Counted from the stretch's first letter, positions 9,452 to 19,608 are shown. The stretch: DNA of 64,000 bases from CAVQRC01 sp963715045 (GCA_963715045.1 CAVQRC010000004.1:186001-250000), one strand, 5' to 3'. The notes: generated by a model not told the origin, from the sequence alone. Made by a program: numbers and translations.

Positions 9452-11352
9452 ATGACAGCGATGAGAGCGACATTCCTGTTGCGAGCTCTGGTCACGGCGG
9501 CGTGCCTCTCATTCATGCTCGCAGGCATATTCGCTCCGCCGGCGATCTCGAACGACGCCGGCACCACGCTCGAGAGGCTGATCGACGCCGCGCTGTCTGC
9601 CGAGTTGGCGGGCCAACCGCGGCAACGCAGGGAACTCCTTCACGACGCCCTGCAGGCGTTTCCGGATGCAGCCGCTGTGCGGTGGCAACTCGGGTATCTC
9701 CGCGACCAGGACGGCGCGTGGACCAGGCCCGACGACATCACGGCCGCCGCTCGGAGCGATGACCAGATACTGGAGTATCGCAGACTCCGCGAGAATACCA
9801 CGGATACGCTGGCCGAACACGTCGAACTCGCTCGCTGGTGCCGACGGCATGGCCTGAAGCAGCTTGAGTCGGTTCATTGGCGTACGGTCCTCGCAGCTCA
9901 GCCCGGCCACCCCGAAGCCATCTCGAGATTGCGGCTGCAACAGATTGGCGGCGTATGGCTCACACCGCCTGAACTCGAAGCCTGGAAAGCACAACGCCGC
10001 ACCTATCACAGGAAGCTCGAGAAATGGCGGCCCGTCGCCCGGGGGTGGCTCCGCGATCTGGGCAGCGGCGATCCTCAACGGCGATCCGACGCCCAGACAA
10101 GCCTGGCCGCGATTGACGATCCGTACGTAATCCCGATCCTGCTTGAGCTGCTCCACGTATCGGGCGATTGGCACGGTCAGAAGTCGTTTTACGTTCGTGA
10201 ATTCGGAACAGGTGCTGCCGAAGAAGTTGCGCGCCACGTGACCTTCTCTTTCATCGAAGCACTCGCTGCGATTCCCGAGCATGCCGCGACGTTGGCGCTG
10301 GTCGACCAGGCCGTTTTCTCTCCGTGGCCGGATACACGTACCGCTGCCGCGACCCACCTGACGGGTCGCACCTGGACCGACTTTGTGCCCATTCTCGTGG
10401 GCAATTTGCTGGCCGTCGAGAGCGAGCGGATTGAGCAGATTCGGCCCAGCGGACTGGCCATCTGGGGTTCGAACGTATTCGTCGAGACGAGTGACGCCAG
10501 GTATTCGCTTAGTTTTCAACATACGCGGTTCGGTACGCCGCAGGTTCCGCTGCTGTCTCCCATGCGACGCGTAAAGAATCCCACGACGGGCCGCGAGCGG
10601 CTCGTGAGGTTCGTCAGTCGGCACCTATCGCGATCGACGTGAAGAGGCACTCGTGAGCTCCCTGGAACGCCAGGCCAGGGGGCTCGAACGGTATGCCAGG
10701 GAGCGGAACCAGCGGATCAGCGATGTGTTGCGGACCGTTCTGGGGACGCCGTTGAGCGACCAGCCGCAAGACTGGTGGACCGCCTGGAGCGACTACAACG
10801 AACTGAGCAGACCCTCCGAAAAACCAACCTACCAGCAGGACTATCTCGCCGGCCGGAGGACGCACCTTCGAGCAACGCAGCCCCTGCTCGTGTTTTCCTG
10901 CCGGCACACCCGTGTGGACACTGGCAGGTCGCGCGGCGATCGAAACCGTCTTGCCGGGGGACCAGGTCCTCGCGCAAGATCCGAATACGGGTGAGCTTTC
11001 TTACCAGGTCGTATTGCAGACGACCTATCGAGATCCAAGCCCGTCGGTTCGCCTGCGGCTACCTCAGGAGACCATCACGGCGACCCGCGGTCACCGATTC
11101 TGGGAAAGCGGACATGGGTGGCGGATGGCCAAGTTTCTAAAGGTCGGTCGCCGCCTGCACGGACTGGACGGCTCGCAGACAATCGAGAGTGTGGAAGAGG
11201 GCGAAGAGGTCGCCGCGTACAATCTGGTTGTCGATGCGTTCCACACGTATTTCGTTGGTGACACCCAGTTGCTGGTGCACGACAACAGCTGCCCGCGACC
11301 AACGCTCTCGGCCATCCCGGGCTGGCGAGCTTCTGAAGTTACAGGCCCGTAG
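9452..11352 (+). CDS. Secreted repeat protein ending in a HINT domain, two apparent frameshifts
   Basis: The first frame starts at ATG 9452 with a signal peptide and gives a helical, TPR/HEAT-like region of about 390 residues (LERLIDAALSAELAGQPRQ, WRTVLAAQPGHPEAISRL). A second frame from about 10608 gives a charged helical linker (TYRDRREEALVSSLERQARG), and a third from about 10855 gives CFPAGTPVWTLAG, GDQVLAQDPNTGELSY, ATRGHRFW and YFVGDTQLLVHD. The last blocks are the HINT (Hedgehog/intein) fold: the catalytic Cys opens the domain and the TRGH block and C-terminal His follow. In planctomycetes this domain commonly ends large secreted proteins. Two indels, near 10610-10622 and 10855, are needed to join the three pieces. 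Autoproteolysis is possible but not shown. Confidence 0.65.
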
Positions 11353-11555
11353 TCCTGGCATTCCATGACAGGGCAGCGGCGTTCAGGCCACCGCCCCCGG
11401 GGCCGCGCCCTCGTCTACCCATCTTTGGTTCGGGGATCGACCGTCAAAGTGGTCCACGAAATCGAACGGCAACGCTGTGGGTTCGAATCCCCGCACGACT
11501 CGTGGTTCCCCGCGTTTTGCGGTACCGCGGTCGTCACATGGTGGTTCCGTCGCGT

Positions 11556-11582
11556 CCCCCGGCAGAGCCCTCGTTGTTCTAC
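11556..11582 (-). repeat. Copy of dispersed intergenic repeat
   Basis: On the minus strand this reads GTAGAACAACGAGGGC followed by TCTGCCGGGGG. The same words occur at 38591-38619 (minus) and, with one change, at 39361-39385 (plus). Each copy lies outside genes. Confidence 0.7.
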
Positions 11583-11772
11583 CCATCTCCGCGTGTTGAG
11601 CCGCAGAGAAAGGCGAGCACGCAGAGTGAAATCGCCAAGCGGACGCTGCAGTGATGCGATCCGGTCGCCGTCCCGGTGCTCTGTGTCCTCGGTGACCTCT
11701 GTGGCGTTATCTCGGCCCGTGGATGGCTGCGAGGGCTGAGGGCAGGGGCGTCAGAGGACGCGAGCCGTTACT

Positions 11773-11804
11773 TGTGTAGAACAACGAGGCCAGAGCCGGG
11801 GGCT
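11773..11804 (+). repeat. Degenerate copy of dispersed intergenic repeat
   Basis: Begins TGTGTAGAACAACGAGG like the other copies and continues CCAGAGCCGGGGGC, so the middle of the unit is altered. A further shortened copy (GTGCGGAACAACGAGGG) follows at about 11825. Confidence 0.55.
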
Positions 11805-11942
11805 TCGGTGCGAACGAGCACGTGTGCGGAACAACGAGGGACCGGGTTACGGAGCCCCCCGGCGACAACGTCTGGACCACAAGAGGATGACCGCGTAGCC
11901 TCTTGGCATCTCGTTTTCCTGCGGACTATGTGAACCTCACCG

Positions 11943-14456
11943 ATGCCAACCAATACCCAGTCTCCGATCGAGTCGCAGCCGCTCGCTGCGGCGATTGCCG
12001 AGGAGCTTGAACTACCACTCCGGCAGGTTGTCTCGGCGGTCGAATTGCTCGAGGCCGGCAATACGATTCCCTTTATTGCCAGGTATCGGAAGGAAGCGAC
12101 TCAGGGACTCGACGAGATTGCGCTGCGGGCGATTGAAGATGCGGTGGAACGCGGCGCCGCCCTGGCCGCGCGAAAAGCGACCGTCCTGAAGACGATCCAC
12201 GAACAAGGGCTGCTCACGGATGCGTTGCGATCGCGGATCGAGCAATGCAACGACCTGCGAACGCTCGAGACGATCTATCTGCCGTACAAGCCCAAGCGGC
12301 GGACGCGGGCGACGATCGCGCGTGAGCGGGGCCTGCAGCCACTGGCTGACCTGCTGCTGAGACAGGAGAAACTCGGGCAATCGAAACAGGCGACGCTGCA
12401 GGCTTACGTCGACCCAGCCAAAGATGTGCCTGATATCGAAACCGCGTTGCAGGGCGCGCTCGATATCGTCGCCGAGCACTGGTCCGAAGACGCCGAGACC
12501 CGTACCTGGATGGTCGGGCAAGCGATGTCCTACGGCAAGATCTGCTCCAAGGTCAAACGCGGCAAGCAGGCGGAAGCCGAGAAATTCGAACTCTACGTCG
12601 ATCACCAGGAAGCGGTGCGGAGAATCCCTTCGCATCGGCTGCTCGCGATGCTCCGCGGCGTATCCGCAGGCGTATTGCGGGTGAGCCTGCAATTGGACGA
12701 CGGGCGAGAATTGTCTCAACTCGAGCGGCGGCTCGTGCACAACCGTCAGTTCGAATTCTGCAGCGAACTGAAGGTGACGGTCGAGGATTGCTACCAGCGG
12801 CTGCTGCTGCCGGCGACCGAGTCGACGGTGCTCCAAGCCTTGAAAGAGAAGGCGGACGAAGAAGCGATCGGCGTGTTTGGCAAGAACCTGCGGGAATTGC
12901 TGATGGCGGCACCGGCGGGCCCACGAGTCACGATCGGTATCGATCCCGGTTTTCGCACCGGCTGCAAAGTGGCGGTCGTGGATGGAACCGGGAAGTTTCT
13001 CGCCCACACCACGATCTACCCGACACCACCCAAGAGCGACACCGGTTCGGCGAGCGTGACATTGCGGGAGATGATCAAGAAGTACAACGTGGAACTGATC
13101 GCCATTGGCAACGGTACCGCCTCCCGCGAAACCGATGCGTTTATCGGTGACCTGATTCGAGAACACCAGCTTGACGTTACGAAGGTCATGGTCAGCGAAT
13201 CGGGTGCCTCGATTTATTCCGCCAGCGAGCTGGCGGCCCGAGAGTTCCCCGATCTCGATGTCACGGTCCGCGGCGCAATCAGCATCGCCCGCCGTCTGCA
13301 GGACCCGCTTGCGGAACTGGTCAAGACGGACCCGAAATCCATCGGCGTCGGACAGTACCAGCACGACGTCAATCAGCCGCAACTCCGCAAGTGCCTGGAT
13401 CGGGTGGTCGAGTCGTGCGTCAACCATGTCGGCGTCGACGTCAATATGGCCAGCGTCCCCCTGCTGTCCTACGTCGCCGGGATCGGTCCTCGGCTCGCGG
13501 AGAAGATCGTCGAGCATCGCGACCACCATGGTCGCTTCACCAGTCGCCGGCAGTTGATGGCCGTTCCCAAGCTGGGCCAGAAAGCGTTTGAGCAGGCGGC
13601 CGGGTTCCTGCGGATCGCCGACGGCGACGAGCCGCTCGACAACTCGGCCGTTCATCCGGAGAGCTATCCGATCGTCGACCGCATGGCCAAACACCTCAAA
13701 GTCGCCACGCAGACGCTGGTCGGCAACGCATCGCTCAGCGAACGGCTCCAACCAGCAGAGTTTGTCGACGATCGCTTCGGGATCCCGACCATCGTCGACA
13801 TCATCTCCGAACTGGGCAAGCCGGGACGCGACCCGCGGCGTGAGTTTCGCGCCGTCCGATTCGACGAAAGCGTGAACCGCATCGAAGATCTGAAGCCCAA
13901 CATGATCCTCGAAGGCGTGATCACCAACGTCACGCACTTCGGCGCTTTTACCGATATCGGCGTGCACCAGGACGCCTTGATTCACATCTCGCAATTGTCC
14001 GACGAGTATGTCGCGGATCCCAACGCGGTCGTTTCTGTGGGAGACGTCGTGCGAGTGAAGGTCCTGGAAGTCGACATTCCCAGAAAGCGGATCTCGTTGA
14101 CACGCAAAGTTCTCGTGAGCCGCGCCCGGTCAGGCCCCGGCCAGCTGGCCCGCAGCAGCGACCGCTGGATGAGCGTCCTGGCTCGGGTTCCGGAGCTCCC
14201 GCGAAACCGCCCGGCATTCCGGCGACACGAGCAGAAACGCGGACGGCACGAAGTACAGTGCAAGCAGTGTTGCCCCGCCCACGCCGCCGGCAATCGCGAC
14301 CGCCAGCGGGGGCCAGAATCCGCCGCCGGCGAGAATCAGCGGCGTGAATCCGGCCATCGTTGTCAACGAAGTGGCCACGACGTGTCGTGTCGAGTGGACC
14401 ACGACGTTGCGAACCGCACATCGGTCGCCCTGCCGGGCCTGCTGGTCTTCTCGTAG
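11943..14456 (+). CDS. tex: Tex-family RNA-binding transcription accessory protein
   Basis: Starts at ATG 11943. Domain order is the full Tex order: N-terminal helical domain with LLEAGNTIPFIARYRKEATQ (about residues 30-60) and YLPYKPKRRTRATIA; a YqgF/RNase-H-like core opening VTIGIDPGFRTGCKVAVVDG (about 327); a helix-hairpin-helix pair (SYVAGIGPRLAEKIVEHR and AVPKLGQKAFEQAAGFLRI); and a C-terminal S1 domain (LEGVITNVTHFGAFTDIGV ... KRISLTRK, ending about residue 722). Tex binds nucleic acid and modulates transcription. Family members stop soon after S1, but this frame continues for 115 low-quality residues to 14456, antisense to the RND gene. The true stop is probably near 14116-14130 (a TGA lies at 14116 one frame over), so the last 330 bp should be distrusted. 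Confidence 0.9.
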   Translation: MPTNTQSPIESQPLAAAIAEELELPLRQVVSAVELLEAGNTIPFIARYRKEATQGLDEIALRAIEDAVERGAALAARKATVLKTIHEQGLLTDALRSRIEQCNDLRTLETIYLPYKPKRRTRATIARERGLQPLADLLLRQEKLGQSKQATLQAYVDPAKDVPDIETALQGALDIVAEHWSEDAETRTWMVGQAMSYGKICSKVKRGKQAEAEKFELYVDHQEAVRRIPSHRLLAMLRGVSAGVLRVSLQLDDGRELSQLERRLVHNRQFEFCSELKVTVEDCYQRLLLPATESTVLQALKEKADEEAIGVFGKNLRELLMAAPAGPRVTIGIDPGFRTGCKVAVVDGTGKFLAHTTIYPTPPKSDTGSASVTLREMIKKYNVELIAIGNGTASRETDAFIGDLIREHQLDVTKVMVSESGASIYSASELAAREFPDLDVTVRGAISIARRLQDPLAELVKTDPKSIGVGQYQHDVNQPQLRKCLDRVVESCVNHVGVDVNMASVPLLSYVAGIGPRLAEKIVEHRDHHGRFTSRRQLMAVPKLGQKAFEQAAGFLRIADGDEPLDNSAVHPESYPIVDRMAKHLKVATQTLVGNASLSERLQPAEFVDDRFGIPTIVDIISELGKPGRDPRREFRAVRFDESVNRIEDLKPNMILEGVITNVTHFGAFTDIGVHQDALIHISQLSDEYVADPNAVVSVGDVVRVKVLEVDIPRKRISLTRKVLVSRARSGPGQLARSSDRWMSVLARVPELPRNRPAFRRHEQKRGRHEVQCKQCCPAHAAGNRDRQRGPESAAGENQRRESGHRCQRSGHDVSCRVDHDVANRTSVALPGLLVFS

Positions 14457-17285
14457 TGCCGCCATGACCACGATCGCGTCGTTGATGGCGACGCCGATCA
14501 ACCCCATCGTGCCCACAATTGCCATGAAGCCAAACGGGTAGCCGAACACCCACAACGCGCCCGTGCCGAGGCCCGCCGACAGGCCCGCAACCACGCCGAT
14601 GATCGCCGCGATCCGGAACGAGCCGAAGGAAAGCACCAGCGTGGCCACCATCAGCACGGCCAGGACGCCCGCGTTGGCGAGCAGGTTGCCCACCGCTTCG
14701 TCGCGCTTGGCCGCTTCTCCGCCGTAGCGGATTGCGTAACCACTCGGCAGGCGAACGTCCGAGGCTTCCAGGCGGCGTTGGAACTCCGCCAGGATGTCTG
14801 CCGGCAGCACGCCGGCCGGCAGGAATGCCTGGATCTCATTCAGCCGCTGTCCGTCGAGGCGCTGCACCGTGGCAATCTCGGGCTCGAGCGCGAGATGGGC
14901 CACGGCCGACAGCGGAATCCCGGCGTAGTCGACTCGATTCGGTAAGGGGCGGGAAGCCACCAACTCGAGCGAGGCGATTCGGCTCAGATCACTGCGATCC
15001 TCATTCGTCAGGCGAACGCGGACCGGCAATTCTTCGGTGGCCTCGAGTACCGAACCTCCCAGGGTTCCTTCGAGCGTCGTGCTGAGCTGATCGGCCACCA
15101 CTCGATGGTCGAGGCCCGCCAGCCGTGCCTGGTGCTCGTCGACCTGCAGGGATAGCTTCGGCACCACGTCCGAGATCTCCGAGCGGGTGTGAATCACCCC
15201 TGGCGTCGCGGCCAGGATGGCCCGGATTTCGTCCCCCAGGTCTTGGAGTTTTTCCATGCTGTTACCGAACAGTCGCACTTCAATGGGCGCATCGAACGGG
15301 GGCCCCTGTTCCAACTGCCGGACCAGCAAGCGGGCCTTGCCGAAGCGGGTGTCGAAATCCCGCTGCAGTTCGTGGATCAGAGCGCGGGTGTTCTCGGCCG
15401 ACGTCAATTGCACCAGTGCCTGCGCGTAGTACGACGTGTTCTTGCGGCGGGGTACAACGTTGTAATAGAACGTGGGCGCGCTCTCTCCGAGGAACCAGTG
15501 GACCTCGACGATCTCCTTCCTCGCCAGCGCCCGCTCGCGTACTTCGCCGATCAGCTCGAGGGCTTCGGCGAGCGACGCCTGGGGCGGCAGTTCGAGCTCA
15601 ATCTGAAACTGATCCCGATCGGCGGGCGGAAAGAACTGCTCCGTGAGCCGGGCGGCTTGAACGAACCCTGCGATCGGCAGGGCAACTCCCAGCACGATCC
15701 CCAGGTAGGGTCGGGCGAACAGGGTATCGAGGCTGGCCCGATAAAGGCCTGCCAGTCGCGTACTGCCCAACCCGTCACGCCACCAGCGACGCGGCGACGT
15801 TTCGCCGGCGGGACTTGTAAACAAGGCCGTCAAGGCGGGCGTGACGGTGAGGGCCAACAGCAGGGAACTGACGATCGCCAGGACCACGCTGACCGCGATC
15901 GCCCCCACGAACTCGCCGGCCGGACCTTCCATGAGCATGATCGGGGCGAACGCCAGCGCCGTGGTGAGCGTCGAACCGAACAGCGGGACGGCCAGGTGCC
16001 GCACGCTCTGGGAAACGGCGGTGGCGGCCGGGATATTGCGGCGGAGTCGATCCGAAACCTCGTCCACGATTACGATGGCGTTGTCGATCAACAGACCCAG
16101 CGCGAGGATCAGCCCAGTGACGGACATCTGGTGAATGGGGATTCCCAGCAGCCGGATGCCCGTCAGCACCGCGAACGCCGAGAGCGGCAAGGTCGCGGCC
16201 ACGACGAGCGCGTTCCGCCAGCCCATCATCACCAGGACGACCACCACGACCGCCGCGCCTCCAAGCAGCAGATTGTCGAGCAACGACGTGAGGCGTTCGG
16301 CGACGTACCGATTCTGCTCGAAAACGGTGACGAGCTCGATGCCCGCCGGCAGCCGATTCTCAAAGGCCTCCAGCGCCGAGTGGGCCGACGCGTTCCAGTG
16401 ATCGATCCGCACGTGCTCCCGGACGAGAATTCCCAGGGCAATGCCCGGCTTGCCGCCGATCACAGCCAGGCTTCGCGGCGGCTGTACAATTCCCTTTTCG
16501 ATCGTGGCGACGTCGGCCAGCTGAACGATCTTGCCGTCAGGTCCGGTCTGGATCGGTGTCCGCCCGATCCGAGCCAGCGAATCGAGTTCACTGTCGACTT
16601 CAAACAGCAGGTCCTCGTTCGTTCCCCGCATCATTCCGGCCGCCACCTTGGCGTCACTGGCGGCAAGTTGCCGGGCGACGTCCGCGGCCGAGAGCCCTAC
16701 TGCGGCCAACGCACCCGGACGAATCGTTGCTACGAATTCCTCGTCGGGATCACCGAACAGGTCGACGTCTTCCGTGCCGGTAACCAGGCGAAGCTCATCT
16801 TCGAGCTCTTCCGCGAGCCGCCGCAGGATAGCGAACTCGGGAGAGCCGCTGTTACCCGACGAGAGAGCCACGATCATCGCGTAAGCCCGTACGTTCAGTT
16901 CGTCGAAGTCGGGTTTCCCGGCGGCCTCGGGAAGTTGCGTCTCCGCGTCGCCGAGGCGATCGCGGATGCGTGACCAGATCGGTGCCGCGTCGTAGACGTC
17001 ATCACGCAATTCAACCGTGATGGTCGAAACCCCCGCCCGACTCGTCGATCGCAGTTCCTTGATCTGTTCCACGTCCCGCAGTTCTTCCTCGATCTTCTCG
17101 GTGATGAGCGACTCCACACGCTGCGCATCCGCGCCGGGAAACAGCGTGTTGATCAGGGCAAAGCGGGGAGTCAGCAGCGGGTCCTCCATCCGGGGCAGTA
17201 CGTAGTACGAAGACAGCCCCGAGACCGTGATCAAGGCAATCAACAGGACCAGCAGCCGGCGGTTGCGGTAGAACAGATTCGACAT
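14130..17285 (-). CDS. RND-family efflux permease
   Basis: 1051 residues, typical for an inner-membrane RND pump. It starts MSNLFYRNRRLLVLLIALIT (TM1). Recognisable blocks are TLFPGADAQRVESLITEKIE in the first periplasmic porter domain, the TM4 proton-relay region LALGLLIDNAIVIVDEV (Asp-Asn where HAE1 pumps have Asp-Asp), and in the second half GEAAKRDEAVGNLLANAGVL with the TM10 region GLIGVAINDAIVVM. The sequence is closest in feel to multidrug/HAE-like pumps rather than metal CusA types. It is the last gene of a TetR-MFP-RND operon and starts 81 bp after the adaptor gene. No outer-membrane channel gene is present nearby. It would export substrates using the proton gradient. Confidence 0.9.
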   Translation of the reverse strand: MSNLFYRNRRLLVLLIALITVSGLSSYYVLPRMEDPLLTPRFALINTLFPGADAQRVESLITEKIEEELRDVEQIKELRSTSRAGVSTITVELRDDVYDAAPIWSRIRDRLGDAETQLPEAAGKPDFDELNVRAYAMIVALSSGNSGSPEFAILRRLAEELEDELRLVTGTEDVDLFGDPDEEFVATIRPGALAAVGLSAADVARQLAASDAKVAAGMMRGTNEDLLFEVDSELDSLARIGRTPIQTGPDGKIVQLADVATIEKGIVQPPRSLAVIGGKPGIALGILVREHVRIDHWNASAHSALEAFENRLPAGIELVTVFEQNRYVAERLTSLLDNLLLGGAAVVVVVLVMMGWRNALVVAATLPLSAFAVLTGIRLLGIPIHQMSVTGLILALGLLIDNAIVIVDEVSDRLRRNIPAATAVSQSVRHLAVPLFGSTLTTALAFAPIMLMEGPAGEFVGAIAVSVVLAIVSSLLLALTVTPALTALFTSPAGETSPRRWWRDGLGSTRLAGLYRASLDTLFARPYLGIVLGVALPIAGFVQAARLTEQFFPPADRDQFQIELELPPQASLAEALELIGEVRERALARKEIVEVHWFLGESAPTFYYNVVPRRKNTSYYAQALVQLTSAENTRALIHELQRDFDTRFGKARLLVRQLEQGPPFDAPIEVRLFGNSMEKLQDLGDEIRAILAATPGVIHTRSEISDVVPKLSLQVDEHQARLAGLDHRVVADQLSTTLEGTLGGSVLEATEELPVRVRLTNEDRSDLSRIASLELVASRPLPNRVDYAGIPLSAVAHLALEPEIATVQRLDGQRLNEIQAFLPAGVLPADILAEFQRRLEASDVRLPSGYAIRYGGEAAKRDEAVGNLLANAGVLAVLMVATLVLSFGSFRIAAIIGVVAGLSAGLGTGALWVFGYPFGFMAIVGTMGLIGVAINDAIVVMAALREDQQARQGDRCAVRNVVVHSTRHVVATSLTTMAGFTPLILAGGGFWPPLAVAIAGGVGGATLLALYFVPSAFLLVSPECRAVSRELRNPSQDAHPAVAAAGQLAGA

Positions 17286-17366
17286 GGCAGGTTCGGAGGT
17301 GGAAGCGAATGAACGGGGTCTGCTTGAGCGAACGAGATCCTGCGAGGGGAGTTCGGACTCGCCGCT

Positions 17367-18851
17367 CTAATCCGCCGTGTTGTTCGCTGCACGGCGACGG
17401 CCCTCCTGCGGCCTGTCTGCACTCCACGCAGCGAAAACTCTCGGAAGCCTGTCATCGGCCGGAGTCTTCGTCGTGGTCGATTGGTCAGCCCGACCCTGAT
17501 CGTTCGGGACCGCGTTGCGGTCTGCGATTCGGACCGCCTGACCGACACTCACACGCTGCGTTCCGTGCTCGATGATGCGTTCGCCTTCGCGGAGCATTCC
17601 GCGTACCAGCGCGTGCGAACCGGTCGTATGCAGGACCTCGACGTCCCGCCGGGTCGCGATCTGCACACCGGCCGCATTGCAGTCGAGGGCCAGCACCGCC
17701 CATAACCCTCGGCCGCCTCGAGTGAGGGCAGTCGTCGGCAGCCAGAAGCCGCTGGCCGGGATTCGTTCGGCGACATTCATCCGCACGATGTCTCCCACGG
17801 CTCCGTTCGCAGGCTCCGACTCGAGCAGATCGAGCACGACGGTCTGCGTACGCGTCGTGGGGTCGAGTTCGGGAAGGATCGCCCGGACGAGACCGACGGT
17901 TTCCTGATTCCCGAGCCAGAGTGGATGGAGTTCGCCCAGCTGAATCGCGGCCGCGGCGGACGGGGGCACTCCGATCCAGGCTTCGTGTTTCTCGGCTTCG
18001 ATAATTCGGAGGACCGGCTCGCCTGGCGAGACGACGGTCCCTTCGTCGAGATAGCGTTTCGTGATTACACCGTCGTAGGGTGCCACGAGGCGGCACTCGG
18101 CAAGTTGGATATCGATATCGCGGAGCGAAGCGGTGATCTGTGCGAGGCGGGCCCGTTGGGCGGCGATCTGCTCGGGACGCGTTCCGGTAACCAGTTCTTC
18201 GAGTTGTCGCTGGGCGGCCAGGAGCCGTGCCTCGGCCGCTTGACGTCCGAGTTCCGCTTCATCGAGTCGCTCCTCAGACGTCGCTTTTCCGCGGGCGAGT
18301 TCCCGTTGCCGATCGCGCTGTCGTGTCAGGAGTTCGACTTGGGAGCCCAGTTCGCTGACGGTTGCCCGTTGGGCCGCGATCGTTTCCTGGCGCGGTCCCG
18401 CGACGAGTTCGTCGAGCAGGGCGGTCGCTTCCTGATGCTGGGCCTCAAGAAGTTGCCGCTGAGCTGCAATGCGTTGGGAGTCCAGCAGGGCCAGCACGGT
18501 TCCCTCCGCGACAGGATCGCCTTGATCGACCCGCACTTCCAGCAGACGGTCGGCCCGCTCGAAGCTCAACTCGCTCTCGCGAGAAGCACGAATTACGCCC
18601 GCGTACTGTCGCTCCTGAGTGAATTGGTCGACGGCACGCAGTGCGATGGTGTCGACCGGGAGAGGGTTCGAGTCAGCCTGGACAGCGGCGGCGACCGGTG
18701 TCCTTTCTAGCGGCCACAGCAACAAATACGCGGCTCCCCCAGAGACAGCGATCAGGATCGCGGTCACGCTCGGACTTCGCGTCAGATGTTGACGAATCGT
18801 CAGCAGTCGGCGAAAAAAAATCTCAGACCCCTTGGACGGCGGCAAGCTCAT
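17367..18851 (-). CDS. Membrane-fusion (HlyD/AcrA-type) adaptor of the RND pump
   Basis: Periplasmic adaptor, 494 residues from ATG 18851; a start at 18872 is also possible but overlaps the upstream gene more. One N-terminal TM anchor (VTAILIAVSGGAAYLLLWPL), then a lipoyl half-motif (ASRESELSFERADRLLEVRV), a long alpha-helical hairpin rich in Gln/Glu/Arg/Ala (about residues 120-240), and the second lipoyl half (CRLVAPYDGVITKRYLDEG). The beta-barrel and membrane-proximal domains follow. Near the C-terminus is a basic, low-complexity tail. It overlaps the end of tetR by 29 bp and precedes the pump gene, so all three are probably co-transcribed. Confidence 0.85.
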   Translation of the reverse strand: MSLPPSKGSEIFFRRLLTIRQHLTRSPSVTAILIAVSGGAAYLLLWPLERTPVAAAVQADSNPLPVDTIALRAVDQFTQERQYAGVIRASRESELSFERADRLLEVRVDQGDPVAEGTVLALLDSQRIAAQRQLLEAQHQEATALLDELVAGPRQETIAAQRATVSELGSQVELLTRQRDRQRELARGKATSEERLDEAELGRQAAEARLLAAQRQLEELVTGTRPEQIAAQRARLAQITASLRDIDIQLAECRLVAPYDGVITKRYLDEGTVVSPGEPVLRIIEAEKHEAWIGVPPSAAAAIQLGELHPLWLGNQETVGLVRAILPELDPTTRTQTVVLDLLESEPANGAVGDIVRMNVAERIPASGFWLPTTALTRGGRGLWAVLALDCNAAGVQIATRRDVEVLHTTGSHALVRGMLREGERIIEHGTQRVSVGQAVRIADRNAVPNDQGRADQSTTTKTPADDRLPRVFAAWSADRPQEGRRRAANNTAD

Positions 18852-19554
18852 GGCCGAACAACTCCTCTTCAATCCGGGTTGAAACGCTGCGGTAGTCGTG
18901 ATCAGCGGCCAGCGGCCGCCAACCGTAGCCGTCCAGCAAAGTAGTCTGGTTATCCCGCAGCGTGTCGAACGGCTCGCGAATTCCCAATTCGTGCAGCGAC
19001 TCGCTGGTGGTGATGATCTGGTAAGCGCCCATGCTCATCGACCACAGACCGAACACAAGCTCCTCGGGAGTTCCCTGGTCGGGCATCTCAAGTTCCCTCC
19101 GTGAGATCGCATCGCGGACAATTCCGGCCACAATCCCAATGCAGCGTGTTTCGCAGGAACGCATCAGTTTCCGTCGCGTCTCCGAAGTCTTCTCCCAGAT
19201 CGATGCGGAGCGAATGATCTGCTCGACCTGGAAGTGATTCGTGTAGAGGCGGACAAACAGATCGGCGGCCACGCCGACGGCCAACATCCGTTCTCTTGGC
19301 AGCCCGGGAAAAGCGGCAGCCCTTTCAAAAAAAACCGTCCTCTTCTCGAGCGTCTCGATGGCCAGGGCGATGATGATCTCTTCTTTGCAGGAGAAATGGT
19401 TGTAGATCGTGCCCTTGGAGTATTCGAGGACCTCGGCCAGACGATCCATATTCAGGCCGTGATACCCTTGCTCGACCAGCATCGGCCGGGCTGTCTCAAG
19501 GATCAGCTTTTCACGCTGCAGAATTTCGCGTTGTTTGCGGGTGAGTGTGGTCAT
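18823..19554 (-). CDS. TetR-family repressor of the efflux operon
   Basis: 243 residues. The N-terminal helix-turn-helix reads ILETARPMLVEQGYHGLNMD, then RLAEVLEYSKGTIYNHFSCK, the standard TetR DNA-binding pattern with the GTIYNHF recognition-helix end. The C-terminal ligand domain is helical and divergent, as expected. It is the first gene of the efflux operon and overlaps the adaptor gene by 29 bp, so it most likely autoregulates and senses a pump substrate. No clear palindromic operator was found in the 55 bp before it. Confidence 0.85.
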   Translation of the reverse strand: MTTLTRKQREILQREKLILETARPMLVEQGYHGLNMDRLAEVLEYSKGTIYNHFSCKEEIIIALAIETLEKRTVFFERAAAFPGLPRERMLAVGVAADLFVRLYTNHFQVEQIIRSASIWEKTSETRRKLMRSCETRCIGIVAGIVRDAISRRELEMPDQGTPEELVFGLWSMSMGAYQIITTSESLHELGIREPFDTLRDNQTTLLDGYGWRPLAADHDYRSVSTRIEEELFGHELAAVQGV

Positions 19555-19608
19555 CGGCGGATTATTGACGCATGGTCACAAAATGACAACTCGTTTTCTC
19601 GTCCGCAG

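Larger units (their letters stand above)
11353..11942. other. 590-bp intergenic region with dispersed repeats
   Basis: No open frame here has protein-like composition. The stretch contains one clear copy of the dispersed 67-bp repeat family on the minus strand (11556-11582) and two degenerate plus-strand copies (11773-11804 and about 11824-11842). A T-arm-like string (GGTTCGAATCC) near 11480 is discussed among the rejected items. Confidence 0.5.

Noticed and set aside
11460..11505. tRNA-like T-arm (GGTTCGAATCC) in the gap after the HINT gene
   Set aside because: The T-loop word is present, but its stem pairs poorly and no matching acceptor stem, D-arm or anticodon arm can be placed around it. 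Probably chance or an old tRNA remnant.
12012..13994. 660-residue minus-strand ORF inside tex
   Set aside because: Antisense shadow of a conserved gene; long only because of high GC.
15189..16973. 594-residue plus-strand ORF inside the RND gene
   Set aside because: It is the antisense shadow of a well-conserved pump, with a composition rich in Arg, Gly, Gln and Asp and no motifs.
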